Positions 8,019 through 16,439 of a stretch of 32,579 nt of DNA are shown here, in pieces. Location: NCBI GenBank assembly GCA_003635185.1, contig PYJA01000032.1, positions 1 to 32,579 on the forward strand. Direction: 5' to 3'. The notes beneath the pieces were generated by a model, which was not told the origin of the DNA, searched no databases, and was given only the letters and a program-made list of their open reading frames with translations. Within the stretch, counting starts at the first letter, position 1, and every line of letters begins with the position of its first letter. A program made the position numbers and the translations under genes. The DNA is from Candidatus Poribacteria bacterium. GTDB taxonomy: Bacteria > Poribacteria > WGA-4E > WGA-3G.

Positions 8019-9134
8019 ATGAAAATTGGTATAGTAGGGAGACCTCATGTGGGGAAAACCACCGTTTTCAACGCTTTAGCACATTCTAACGCTGAAATTG
8101 GGGGGTACACCAGCAAAAAACAGGTCAATCTTAGCACTGTCCCTGTGCCAGATAACCGTTTAGAACCTTTAGCAAAGGTTTTTGAATCTAACAAAATCGT
8201 ACCCGCGACGATTGATTACATAGATGGTGGCGGCACTTCTCGCGCAGCAATTAATACGAATGTTGAAAGCCCTCAGCGCACAGAGTTAGATGCCGAAGTG
8301 CTTGGTGAGTTACGCACTGTTGATGCACTCGCGCATGTTGTTAGGCTTTTTGAAGATGAAACGGTACCTCACGTTGATGGAAACGTTGATGCTGAAAGAG
8401 ATATTGAATTTGTTGATTTAGAATTTGCATTCGCCGACCTCCAAATTGCTGAAGGGCGAATCAATAGGCTCGAAAAACTCCTAAAAAACCAGAAGTCTGC
8501 TGAACATCAAAATGAACTTCGGATTTTAGAAGAATGTAAACAAACCCTTGAAGATGGAAAACCACTACGTGCTCTCACTATATCAGAAATTGATGAAAAA
8601 CTAATACGTGGTTATGGTTTCTTAACACAAAAACCGCTGCTACTTATTTGCAACATCAGCGAAACGCAATTACAGGAAGCGGATAAAATTTTTAAGCGTT
8701 TTGCAGAATATGAAGCACGCCAACAGACTGCAGTCATCGTACTCGCAGCACAATTAGAGATGGAAATTGCACAACTTGATTCATCAGATGCTGAAGCATT
8801 TATGGCTGAAATGGGATTGAATGAATCCGCTTTAGAAAGGTTTATACAGACATCGTCCCAATTAATGGGCTTGATTACATTTTTTACAGGAGGAGAAAAA
8901 GAGACACGGGCATGGACACTTCGGAGTGGGCAAACTGCTGTTGAAGCTGCAGGACTAATTCATACCGATTTTGAACGCGGTTTTGTTCGTTCAGAGTGCA
9001 TTAACTGGGCAGATTTAACTGCTTGTGGCAGTTACACTCAAGCACGTAGTAAAGGACTATTAAGAGTGGAGGGAAAAACATATCCGGTTCAAGAGGGTGA
9101 TGTCTTGACAATTTTAGCAAACCCTACTAATTGA
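8019..9134 (+). CDS. YchF-like GTPase with TGS/DUF933 C-terminus (atypical)
   Basis: A 371-residue protein of the YchF/OLA1 group of Obg-related P-loop NTPases, known to bind ribosomes and to prefer ATP in several species. The P-loop is GRPHVGKTT (residues 7-15) instead of the usual GLPNVGKST. HVVRLFEDETVPHVDGNVD and RDIEFVDLEFAFADL match the family, as do the NISE G4-like motif and the C-terminal ETRAWTLRSGQTAVEAAGLIHTDFERGFVRSE (TGS/DUF933). The switch II DxAGL motif is replaced by YIDGGGTSR around residues 67-75. The frame is open 40 codons upstream, but ATG 8019 is the family start and AGG lies 6 bases before it. This may be a divergent paralogue rather than the housekeeping copy. Confidence 0.85.
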   Translation: MKIGIVGRPHVGKTTVFNALAHSNAEIGGYTSKKQVNLSTVPVPDNRLEPLAKVFESNKIVPATIDYIDGGGTSRAAINTNVESPQRTELDAEVLGELRTVDALAHVVRLFEDETVPHVDGNVDAERDIEFVDLEFAFADLQIAEGRINRLEKLLKNQKSAEHQNELRILEECKQTLEDGKPLRALTISEIDEKLIRGYGFLTQKPLLLICNISETQLQEADKIFKRFAEYEARQQTAVIVLAAQLEMEIAQLDSSDAEAFMAEMGLNESALERFIQTSSQLMGLITFFTGGEKETRAWTLRSGQTAVEAAGLIHTDFERGFVRSECINWADLTACGSYTQARSKGLLRVEGKTYPVQEGDVLTILANPTN

Positions 9135-9179
9135 TTTTAAATATGGGTTGAAAATAGTACGTATTACTGAAAATAGAAA

Positions 9180-10829
9180 ATGGAAGAAAATAGAAAAAAA
9201 TCTGCTGAGGAGCAGAATCAAAATGTCACCCGTACTGCTGGAATTGTCAGCTTAGCGGTAATGGGGTCAAGGGTCTTAGGTCTTGCCCGAGAAATGGCAA
9301 TTTTTTATTATTTTCCGACAAAATTGGGAGCCGCCGCCTTTCATCTTGCCTTCCGCATCCCAAATTTCCTGCGCGATATGTTCGGTGAAGGTATTTTAAG
9401 CAAAGCGTTTATCACGACTTTTCTTGCAACTGAAGCTGAAGATGGCGAACAAGCAGCGTGGAATCTCGCTAACCGCATTTTTAATCTGACATGTCTCGTC
9501 TTGATTTGCATTACCGTGCTCGGCATCATTTTTGCTCCTACTCTTGTTGATATTTTAGCACGCGAAGATTTTGATGAAACATTAGATAGTAACGAACACT
9601 ACGGATTTTCGACAAAAATAGAATTAACTATCTACCTCACACGCTTGATGTTTCCCTACCTACTATTTGTTTCGCTTGCTGCAATTGCGATGGGATTATT
9701 GAACAGCAAGGGAAAATTCGGTATTCCAGCGTGTGCTTCCTCCTTTTTTAACCTCAGTTCACTTCTGATCGGTATTAGTGGTTACTATCTTTTTAAAAAG
9801 ATTGGCATGCATCCAACAATAGGCATGGCTGCCGGTGTTGTTGTCGGCGGAATTGCACAATTTTTTATTCAAGTTCCATCAATGTACCGGGTCGGATTTA
9901 GGTATAAACCGTTATTAAATTTTCGGGATCCAAGAGTGCTGGAGGTGTTACGATTGATGGGGCCTGCTATTTTAGGTGTGGCAGCAGTGCCTATCAATCA
10001 ACTTACAAATACGTGGTTTATTACCTCAGGTGACGAATGGTTGCCGTGGATCCAAGGTGCATACCGCATTATGCATCTGCCGCTCGGCATATTCGGTGTA
10101 GCGATTTCAACCGTAGCGCTACCGCAACTCGCAAAGTTCGCTAACGCAGGTGATACGGAACAGTTCCGCAACGCACTCGCTTACGCGCTACGTTTGATGC
10201 TAACCGTAATTTTACCGGCATCAATAGGATTGATGGTGCTTTCCGAACCGATTTGTCGCTTGCTTTACGAACGCGGTGCCTTCATAGAATCAGATACAAT
10301 CGGTACAGGAGGTGTCTTGTTCGTCTATGCATTCGGCTTATGCGGTTTTTCCGCTCTCAAGATCGTTACAGATGGATTTTACGCGCACAAGGATATTCGT
10401 GCCCCTGTCATAGTCAGTCTTTGTGGTGTTGCACTTAATATCTTGCTCAATTATCTGTTTATTTTTCGCGGACTTTTTTTAGACCCGCGGGCGGTAGTGT
10501 TCTCAACTGTGTTGACTGTGACACTCAATAGTGCTGTTTTACTGTTTCTGCTCCGTCGCAAAGTTGGACGATTAGGACTTCGGGCAGTTGTCCTATTGAC
10601 ACTCAAAATATTGATTGCTTCAGCGGTGATGGGCGTTGTGTGCTGGGTAACAAACGGCTTTGTTGAACAAGATTTGCTCGGTACTGAGGGCATCGTGCCT
10701 CGCGTTGCTAATGTGTTTGTACCGATTGTGTTTAGTGTGTTGGCACTCGCGGGGATGTATAAGGTGTTAAGAGTCACGGAGTTTGACGATATTTTGAACA
10801 TATTTAAACGAAGATTCCGCAATCAATAA
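9180..10829 (+). CDS. murJ: Lipid II flippase MurJ (MviN family)
   Basis: A 549-residue polytopic membrane protein of the MOP superfamily that moves lipid II across the inner membrane for peptidoglycan synthesis. The N-terminal GIVSLAVMGSRVLGLAREM with its conserved arginines, FRIPNFLRDMFGEGILSKAF, and INQLTNTWFITSGDEWLPWIQGAYRIMHLPLGIFGVAIST are strong family signatures. So is LCGFSALKIVTDGFYAHKD. About 14 hydrophobic segments fit the family. It begins 45 bp after the YchF-like gene, with only a weak ribosome-binding site, and ends 19 bp before hisF. The three genes can be read as one transcript. The C-terminal half is slightly longer than in E. coli. Confidence 0.95.
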   Translation: MEENRKKSAEEQNQNVTRTAGIVSLAVMGSRVLGLAREMAIFYYFPTKLGAAAFHLAFRIPNFLRDMFGEGILSKAFITTFLATEAEDGEQAAWNLANRIFNLTCLVLICITVLGIIFAPTLVDILAREDFDETLDSNEHYGFSTKIELTIYLTRLMFPYLLFVSLAAIAMGLLNSKGKFGIPACASSFFNLSSLLIGISGYYLFKKIGMHPTIGMAAGVVVGGIAQFFIQVPSMYRVGFRYKPLLNFRDPRVLEVLRLMGPAILGVAAVPINQLTNTWFITSGDEWLPWIQGAYRIMHLPLGIFGVAISTVALPQLAKFANAGDTEQFRNALAYALRLMLTVILPASIGLMVLSEPICRLLYERGAFIESDTIGTGGVLFVYAFGLCGFSALKIVTDGFYAHKDIRAPVIVSLCGVALNILLNYLFIFRGLFLDPRAVVFSTVLTVTLNSAVLLFLLRRKVGRLGLRAVVLLTLKILIASAVMGVVCWVTNGFVEQDLLGTEGIVPRVANVFVPIVFSVLALAGMYKVLRVTEFDDILNIFKRRFRNQ

Positions 10830-10848
10830 AATATGAGAAAGGAGATAT

Positions 10849-11628
10849 ATGCTAACAAAACGGATTATCCCATGTTTAGACGTACGCGCAGGAAAAGTTA
10901 CCAAAGGCATTGCGTTCAAAGGCAATGTTGACGTTGGTGATCCGGTGGAGATGGCGCGTTTTTATTATGAAGGTGGGGCAGACGAGCTTGTCTTTTACGA
11001 CATCACCGCCAGCAATGAACGTCGCGATATTATGATTGATGTTGTCTCTGCTGTTGCGGAGGAAATATTTATCCCGTTTTCTGTTGGTGGTGGGTTGCGT
11101 ACCCTTGAGGATATGCGGCGTGTGCTACTTGCAGGTGCCGAAAAGGTGAGTATAGATTCGGGTGCCGTGCGAAATCCTGATATTATTTCTGAAGGCGCAC
11201 GTGCCTTCGGTAGCCAGTGTGTTGTGTTAAGCATGCAGGTGAAAAAGGTCTCTAAAAGTGAACAGATTCCAAGCGGTTATGAAATCTATATTGATGGCGG
11301 CCGTAAACCTGTCGGTTGGGATGCGCTGGAATGGGCTGCTCGCGGTGTCGACTTGGGCGCAGGTGAAATTGTTGTCAACAGCATTGATGCCGATGGCACG
11401 AAGGCAGGCTATGAACTGGAATTAACGGGTGCTATTGCAGACCTCGTGCCGGTTCCTGTTATTGCTTCAGGGGGAGCAGGAAATCCGCAACACTTACGCG
11501 ATGTTTTTGTTGAGAGCAATGCTGATGCCGCGATTGTTGCTTCTATCACACACTACGGCGAATTCACAATTGAAAGTATCAAAACCTATCTATCGGATGA
11601 AGGTGTGAGTGTCCGCGATACGTGGTAA
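10849..11628 (+). CDS. hisF: Imidazole glycerol phosphate synthase cyclase subunit HisF (variant active site)
   Basis: A 259-residue TIM barrel that, with the glutaminase HisH, makes imidazole glycerol phosphate and AICAR in histidine synthesis. It has [16 protein letters not shown] with the catalytic D11, [26 protein letters not shown] and [13 protein letters not shown], both phosphate-binding loops. [13 protein letters not shown] is also conserved. The second catalytic aspartate, D130 of Thermotoga HisF in a VAIDAKR context, is Q130 here (VVLSMQVKK). Length is normal. A clear AAGGAGATAT lies just upstream. No hisH or other his genes are in the window. It is probably HisF, though the changed residue leaves room for an altered reaction or a HisF-like paralogue. 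Confidence 0.88.
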   Translation: MLTKRIIPCLDVRAGKVTKGIAFKGNVDVGDPVEMARFYYEGGADELVFYDITASNERRDIMIDVVSAVAEEIFIPFSVGGGLRTLEDMRRVLLAGAEKVSIDSGAVRNPDIISEGARAFGSQCVVLSMQVKKVSKSEQIPSGYEIYIDGGRKPVGWDALEWAARGVDLGAGEIVVNSIDADGTKAGYELELTGAIADLVPVPVIASGGAGNPQHLRDVFVESNADAAIVASITHYGEFTIESIKTYLSDEGVSVRDTW

Positions 11629-11703
11629 AAGTTCAGATAGTTCGGTAGTCTCTGTAGGTCGAGAAAATAAAACATCAAGGAAATTGCATCACAACAAAAA
11701 CGC

Positions 11704-12651
11704 TCAATTGGAATCTGGCTGCACCTTCTCCTGAAGGCAAGCATCCCAATAAGCCACAGTATATTTTTTTACATCCTCAGGTTGGTTATCTTGTTCAAGA
11801 TAGTTTTCAATCCAATTTAACAAACGCTGGCGTGGAGCTTCTCTAATCTCACCGATGCTTTCATCATAGATGATGTCGCGAAAATCGGAAAGCGTGTCAG
11901 CTTCTAACTGTAAATCAGGTTGAAAATATACCGTTAAATTTGCCATCAAGCTGAGCGTTAATGTTTGGATAGGGTCAACAGCGATGCTAAGTGGCGGGTC
12001 AATCGTAAAAATATCTTCAAGTGGCAACGCTTGGACATAGGAACACCGCGCCTCAATATAATCCAACTGCTGACGGACAATCTCCATATCAGAAAGATTA
12101 GTGAAGGTGCGCGGTGGATGGTTGTTCTTGATTGTGATTTGTGCTGTGGTGATAGTTGTATTGTATGCGGCTAAGGCATCTAAAAATTTTGCTTCGGCAT
12201 GGTTATAAATACGGATGCTGTCAATGTCAAGGTGAGAGAGGGACTCATCTGGTTCAATTATCGCGTGTTCAAGAATATGGCTGGCTTTTGTTAATAATTT
12301 ATCTGTAAGTGTATTACCGATTTGGAAAAACTTAACAATGGGGTTCGCAAGTAGCACGTTAACTGCTTTGTCCAAATTTCCCTTGCTTCCGTATTCTAAC
12401 CCTAAACTCGTCAATGCAAAGGCATTTTGAATTTGTGCGCGAAGGTCAGACTCGTTGGAAAGGTCAGCAACCTTCATCGTAATCAGTTTATGTGCCAGCG
12501 CGGCAATATCCTCGGAAAGCGACTCCGATTTTTCAGAGTCAATTCTGCCGAGGGCATCGCCGTGCAGCATTGTGCGTGCCAAGAAAGACTGCCCATCAAT
12601 GACAGCGTCAGCCACGAGGGAAAATTTATTCGTCTGCATTCTCCTCTTCAT
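11704..12651 (-). CDS. DUF6178-like protein, C-terminal half
   Basis: A helical protein of about 315 residues with no transmembrane segment. The stretch ALTSLGLEYGSKGNLDKAVNVLLANPIVKFFQIGNTL resembles the middle of DUF6178 proteins known mainly from Deltaproteobacteria, whose function is unknown. This is recalled from family patterns, not from a search. The frame is open upstream to 12681. ATG 12651 or ATG 12639 are the likely starts, both inside the end of the upstream gene, which stops at 12626. Either the two halves are separately translated, coupled subunits, or a frameshift has split one gene. The charged linker at the junction (EDEEENADE) would suit a natural domain boundary. Composition matches its neighbours. 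Confidence 0.6.
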   Translation of the reverse strand: MKRRMQTNKFSLVADAVIDGQSFLARTMLHGDALGRIDSEKSESLSEDIAALAHKLITMKVADLSNESDLRAQIQNAFALTSLGLEYGSKGNLDKAVNVLLANPIVKFFQIGNTLTDKLLTKASHILEHAIIEPDESLSHLDIDSIRIYNHAEAKFLDALAAYNTTITTAQITIKNNHPPRTFTNLSDMEIVRQQLDYIEARCSYVQALPLEDIFTIDPPLSIAVDPIQTLTLSLMANLTVYFQPDLQLEADTLSDFRDIIYDESIGEIREAPRQRLLNWIENYLEQDNQPEDVKKYTVAYWDACLQEKVQPDSN

Positions 12652-13429
12652 CCTCAGCAAGTTCAAGTGAATCCAAATCAACCTGCTGTTTCAAGTCAGA
12701 TTCAGTGACACTGATTCCAGCCTCACTATCCCGTGCTTTGACTCGTTCTGCTCTTTCCGCAGCTGCCTTTTCTAATGCGGAAACTAATTCTTTGTCTGCA
12801 TCTGCTTCCTTGTCAATAGCGAAAATATCTCGCATAAGTCGATTGAAAAGGTCTGCATCTGCTTCCCAGATCGCATTGAGGATCGCTCTGGCTTGTTCAT
12901 CTTTGCAGTCTATTGAGGGAGAGCTTGGGTCAATGATGCCCTCTTCTATCATCATTGCACCGAGAGTGCCTTTTAGTTTCACACGATCTTTGAGGAGCCC
13001 CGCAAGAATACGCAGATCTATTTGGCCGAGGAATCGGCTCAGGTCATCTCTCTCACATTCAGATAGCTCAAAAAGCCACAAACTTAGCGACTTTTCATCT
13101 AACTTTCCATCGCGCCAAATCGCAATGTCAATGATTTCTTCAAATTGTTCATTGGATAAACACGGTAATAAACCACAAGCGAGCCCTGTTCCAAGTAAAG
13201 TGTCTAACACCTGTAGAACATCTTCGGTAGGACTATCCTGAATTAACTCTGTGCAGTCTGGTACAAGATAATATAATTCTTCTCGTTGTTTCGGGTTCCG
13301 AGTGGCACGGATAATTTCGAGTTGTTGTTCTTTTTCGTAACTTTGGAAAAGTTGTTCTGCTTCGCGTGTGGGGAGTGATAATAGTTTCTTGGCTTCTGAT
13401 TGTGGAATAACTAATTTCTGATTGCTCAT
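12626..13429 (-). CDS. DUF6178-like protein, N-terminal half
   Basis: A 267-residue soluble helical protein. EAKKLLSLPTREAEQLF, then LYYLVPDCTELIQDSPTEDVLQVLDTL, then CLSNEQFEEIIDIAIWRDGKLDEKSLSLWLFEL and DLSRFLGQIDLRILAGLL match the DUF6178 N-terminal pattern as I remember it. The function of the family is unknown. ATG 13429 is chosen over the open frame start at 13450 because GGAGG lies 6 bases before it. The C-terminus is very acidic. It overlaps the next gene by up to 26 bases, so translation of the two is probably coupled. A full-length DUF6178 protein would span both ORFs. Confidence 0.65.
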   Translation of the reverse strand: MSNQKLVIPQSEAKKLLSLPTREAEQLFQSYEKEQQLEIIRATRNPKQREELYYLVPDCTELIQDSPTEDVLQVLDTLLGTGLACGLLPCLSNEQFEEIIDIAIWRDGKLDEKSLSLWLFELSECERDDLSRFLGQIDLRILAGLLKDRVKLKGTLGAMMIEEGIIDPSSPSIDCKDEQARAILNAIWEADADLFNRLMRDIFAIDKEADADKELVSALEKAAAERAERVKARDSEAGISVTESDLKQQVDLDSLELAEDEEENADE

Positions 13430-13509
13430 ACCAACCCTCCAAGCGGACAATGCAAAGTATCGCGCTCTTTTGTAGATAACTGATTATATTTAATATATTC
13501 TATCTTATG

Positions 13510-13935
13510 TCAATACCTTCGCCAATAATAGACATTCTGTTAGATTGTGTGTTGTAAAACCATTAGCGTCAATTTTTAGAAGTTAACTTTTCTGGGATTT
13601 CTTTAGTCCCGTAGGGACGATATGTTTATAGATAAACGTCTTGGAGCCCGCTTTAGTCCCGTAGGGACGATATGTGTAGAATAAACACACAAGATAAACA
13701 TATCGTCCCTACGGGACTAAAGAAATGGGGGCAATCCTGATCTATAAACATATCGTCCCTACGGGACTGAAAAGGGGACACTCCAATCACAATGCATATT
13801 AATGATAGTTAAAAACACTTCAGCATAAACCTGAAGCTATTTTTATTCATGCAATTCTGCAATATGATAGATCAATGGTAGATCAACACTATATTCTCAT
13901 AAAACTGAAGTACTAAAAAATGGCGAAGGTATTGA
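13510..13935. repeat. Region bounded by a 15-bp perfect inverted repeat
   Basis: TCAATACCTTCGCCA at 13510-13524 is exactly repeated in inverse orientation at 13921-13935. The enclosed 396 bp contain the REP-like array and an AT-rich stretch with small hairpins, such as CTTCAG/CTGAAG near 13818-13834. No coding frame is seen. No target duplication is evident outside the ends (CTTATG left, TCTGTT right). It could be a non-autonomous element with the REP array inside, or coincidental folding of an intergenic region. Confidence 0.45.
13601..13772. repeat. Four-copy REP-like palindromic array (two direct, two inverted)
   Basis: The unit CTTTAGTCCCGTAGGGACGA plus ATATGT (with the internal hairpin GTCCC-GTA-GGGAC) occurs at 13601-13625 and 13651-13675. 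It recurs in reverse complement at 13698-13722 and 13748-13772. The outer copies extend to ATATGTTTATAGAT. Both same-orientation pairs have a period of exactly 50 bp, and the two pairs face each other across 22 bases. The 17-base stretches between paired units differ (AAACGTCTTGGAGCCCG against CAGGATTGCCCCCATTT in the same orientation). This is the layout of a bacterial interspersed mosaic of REP sequences. No RAYT transposase is present in the window. Confidence 0.8.
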
Positions 13936-14038
13936 TCTGTTAAAACTATTTTTAAAATCCATAAGGTAAAAAATGCTTCAGTATATGCATTTTTAGATCA
14001 CCTAAACAAGTATAGCATATATCTTTAGAAGTCGTCAA

Positions 14039-14366
14039 GTATTTTAAGGGTGTGTAAAGTTTTTATAAAGAGCATATTGTCCGTTGAGTTTCGCTCTGTT
14101 CTACCCGATCTGCACATTGAATTAGGACGTTTACACGTCACATTTAGGACGTTTTGCACGTCCTAGGGACGTGCAGAAGTCAATCAGGGAAAGGATTGGG
14201 ACGTGATTTTCAGTTTTTTTAATTTTCCTTTTCTTTATTCTTTAGTAATTTTGAGTATATTGAGAACACTATTTATTATGTGATAGTTATATTAACATAA
14301 ACACGTTGGTTTGTCAAGTTAATTTCTAAAAAATCAGTGACAAAACTTTACACACCCGTATTTTAA
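14039..14366. mobile_element. MITE-like element with 9-bp target duplication, copy 2
   Basis: The element proper runs 14048-14357 (310 bp), beginning GGGTGTGTAAAGTTTTT and ending with the inverse of GGGTGTGTAAAGTTTTGTCAC. It is flanked by GTATTTTAA at 14039-14047 and again at 14358-14366, a perfect 9-bp target-site duplication that fixes both boundaries. It has no reading frame of note. The inside holds a GGACGT-rich stretch (14129-14206) with complementary GGACGTG and CACGTCC pieces that can fold, then an AT-rich part. The ends match those of the element at 5134-5499, mainly at the right side (GTGACAAAA-CTTTACACACCC). A full-length parent transposon is not in the window. Confidence 0.82.
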
Positions 14367-14483
14367 CAAAGTTGTGAGTGTCCATATTTTGGCACGATGT
14401 ATACACTAACGTTTCTGACTTCCATTAGGAACAATATACATTGGATCCACTGTGGTTGCCTTTCATACAATCTATAGCGGTTT

Positions 14484-14515
14484 AACTTTACACACCTTCA
14501 TATCACACGTATAAT
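14484..14515 (+). promoter_or_regulatory. Promoter of the protease/TPR operon, -35 within a solo element end
   Basis: TTTACA at 14487-14492 (5 of 6) and TATAAT at 14510-14515 (perfect) are separated by 17 bases, about 40 bases before the first gene. The -35 box lies within AACTTTACACACC (14484-14496), which matches 13 bases of the terminal repeat of the elements at 14048-14357 and 5134-5499. This suggests a remnant end has contributed the promoter. The promoter is seen in sequence, and the origin of the -35 box is inference. Confidence 0.65.
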
Positions 14516-14555
14516 TGAGATAAGATTTAATTAGGATTAAGTAAGGTATCCACTT

Positions 14556-16421
14556 ATGAAAACGAACAGGATGATTTTATTAGGTTTACTGTTATTAGGA
14601 CTTTTAATCTCGTGTATAGTGATTCCATGTCAGATAGTTGCCGAAGAATCGATCGCACCTACAGCCGACGTAATTTCTGAGAAAATAAGACCTTCTATAG
14701 TATTAGTTAAGGGTGATTTTAGTTTTGCAAGCGGCTTTTTTGTTGCTCGTGACAAGATCGCAACCAACCTACACTTTGCTGTATCTCGCGGGGCTATTGT
14801 CGTAAAATCTGCCGACACTACTAAAGAATGGACAGTTGAAGGTGTGACTGCGTATGATATGATAAATGACCTTGTCGTCCTAAAAATCTCAGGCGAAGGG
14901 ATACCTCTTACGCTTGGCGATAGCAATGATGTAAGAATAGGTGAACCTGTTTTCGCAGTAGGGTACTCTGGAAGGAATTACAAAGTTACAGAAGGCACTA
15001 TTCACAGTATCCGAAATCAGGATAAAAGGCTTGTAATGAAAATCAATACGTCTGGTGGGAGCAGTGGTAGTCCTATAGTAAATAGCAAAGGGCAAGTTGT
15101 GGGAGTGGACACTGTTGGATTCCCATCTTCTTATAGTTCCGCTATTCCCTCGAATCTACTTAGATCATTGCTTTCTCGGTCAGAGTCAACAGAACCTTTA
15201 GCACAGTGGCACAAAAGAAAACAGATTATCGCTTATCGTTATTATACGCAGGCAAACCATAAACATCAAAACAAGCACTATGAAAAAGCTATAGTTGACT
15301 TAAACAAAGCCCTTCAATTAAATTCTGCATTTGGTTACGCGTATTTTGGGCGTGCCAATTCAAAATTCGGACTGGCTCAGTCTGAAGTCAAGTTGAGAAA
15401 TTTCGCAAAAGCACGTGTTTTATATCAAGAAATCGTTGAAGACCTTAATGAAACAATCAGACTACATCCGGGCTACGGCGATGCTTACGGCTTACGCGGG
15501 GCTGCAAAGTCTGATATAGGAAAGCTTGAATCCAACAAAGGAAATGCAGAGGAAGCACTAAGAATGTATGCAGCAGCAATTGAAGACTATGCTGAGGCAA
15601 TCAAATTAGAGCCAAACGACTTTAGAACATACTACAATCGTGGACTAATGAAATCCAATCAAGGGACATCTAAAGTGAAGCAAAGGGATATAGCAGACGC
15701 ACGAAGACTTTATCAAGAAGCAGTAGCAGATTTTACAACGGTTATCCGCCTTGAACCAGAGTTTGCAAAAGCATTCCACCAACGAGCATGGATAAAGAGC
15801 GAGATAGGAGAATTTGAGGTTGAAGAAGGACATCAGGTAGAAGCTTTAAAACTATATCATCAGGCAATAGAAGATCTTACTAAAATAACCCAACTTGAAC
15901 CTGAATTTGCCAACGCATACGGTGATAGGGGTTGGGTAAAAAGCAAGGTGGCACAAATTCACGTCGAAAAAAGTCGTAAAGGACAAGCACGACAAATGTT
16001 TATAGGAGCAATAGAAGATTGTACGCAGGCGATACATTTAGATTCAGAATTCGCGTATGCATACAACAATCGCGGATGGGCGCAGTATTTACTTGGAAAG
16101 GCTGAAGTCGTATTCGGAGACTTGGACACATCTCAAGAATTATATGAAGCAGCGCTTATTGATATAGACAAATCCATCCAATTGGATTCGGATAATGCTT
16201 ATGCCTACAGATATCGGGGAGTTACAAAGGTTGCGCTTGGTAACCTTCAGGATGCGATTGCAGATTTTGATAAAGCCATCCAGATAAACCCTGAATATGC
16301 TGAAGCCTATTATGATCGTGGGCGAGCAAAGGAAGCAATTGGACAAAAGGAAGCAGCAAAAGCAGATTTTGAAAAGGCGAAGGAATTAGACCCAAATGTG
16401 GGAAATGACGACAAAAAATAA
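14556..16421 (+). CDS. Trypsin-like (HtrA-type) serine protease with TPR repeats, lipoprotein
   Basis: A 621-residue exported protein. Residues 1-20 form a lipoprotein signal ending in the lipobox LISC, so C20 would be lipidated. A trypsin-like domain (about 35-205) carries an intact triad: H73 in KIATNLHF, D105 in DMINDLVVLK and S170 in SGGSSGSPIV. From about 225 to the end are TPR repeats, many about 48 residues long instead of 34 because of an inserted segment of the type EALRMYAAAIEDYAEAI. No PDZ domain is present. It starts 18 bases before a twin gene's ATG with near-identical signal and leader, so the pair arose by tandem duplication. Substrate unknown. A role in envelope proteolysis with TPR-guided binding is inference. 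Confidence 0.85.
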   Translation: MKTNRMILLGLLLLGLLISCIVIPCQIVAEESIAPTADVISEKIRPSIVLVKGDFSFASGFFVARDKIATNLHFAVSRGAIVVKSADTTKEWTVEGVTAYDMINDLVVLKISGEGIPLTLGDSNDVRIGEPVFAVGYSGRNYKVTEGTIHSIRNQDKRLVMKINTSGGSSGSPIVNSKGQVVGVDTVGFPSSYSSAIPSNLLRSLLSRSESTEPLAQWHKRKQIIAYRYYTQANHKHQNKHYEKAIVDLNKALQLNSAFGYAYFGRANSKFGLAQSEVKLRNFAKARVLYQEIVEDLNETIRLHPGYGDAYGLRGAAKSDIGKLESNKGNAEEALRMYAAAIEDYAEAIKLEPNDFRTYYNRGLMKSNQGTSKVKQRDIADARRLYQEAVADFTTVIRLEPEFAKAFHQRAWIKSEIGEFEVEEGHQVEALKLYHQAIEDLTKITQLEPEFANAYGDRGWVKSKVAQIHVEKSRKGQARQMFIGAIEDCTQAIHLDSEFAYAYNNRGWAQYLLGKAEVVFGDLDTSQELYEAALIDIDKSIQLDSDNAYAYRYRGVTKVALGNLQDAIADFDKAIQINPEYAEAYYDRGRAKEAIGQKEAAKADFEKAKELDPNVGNDDKK

Positions 16422-16439
16422 AGTTAGAGGTTTCCATCT

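Noticed and set aside
13601..13772. Repeated units with variable 17-base intervals, resembling a minimal CRISPR array
   Set aside because: The units are in both orientations, the intervals are only 17 bases, and no cas gene is present. A REP-like mosaic explains it better.
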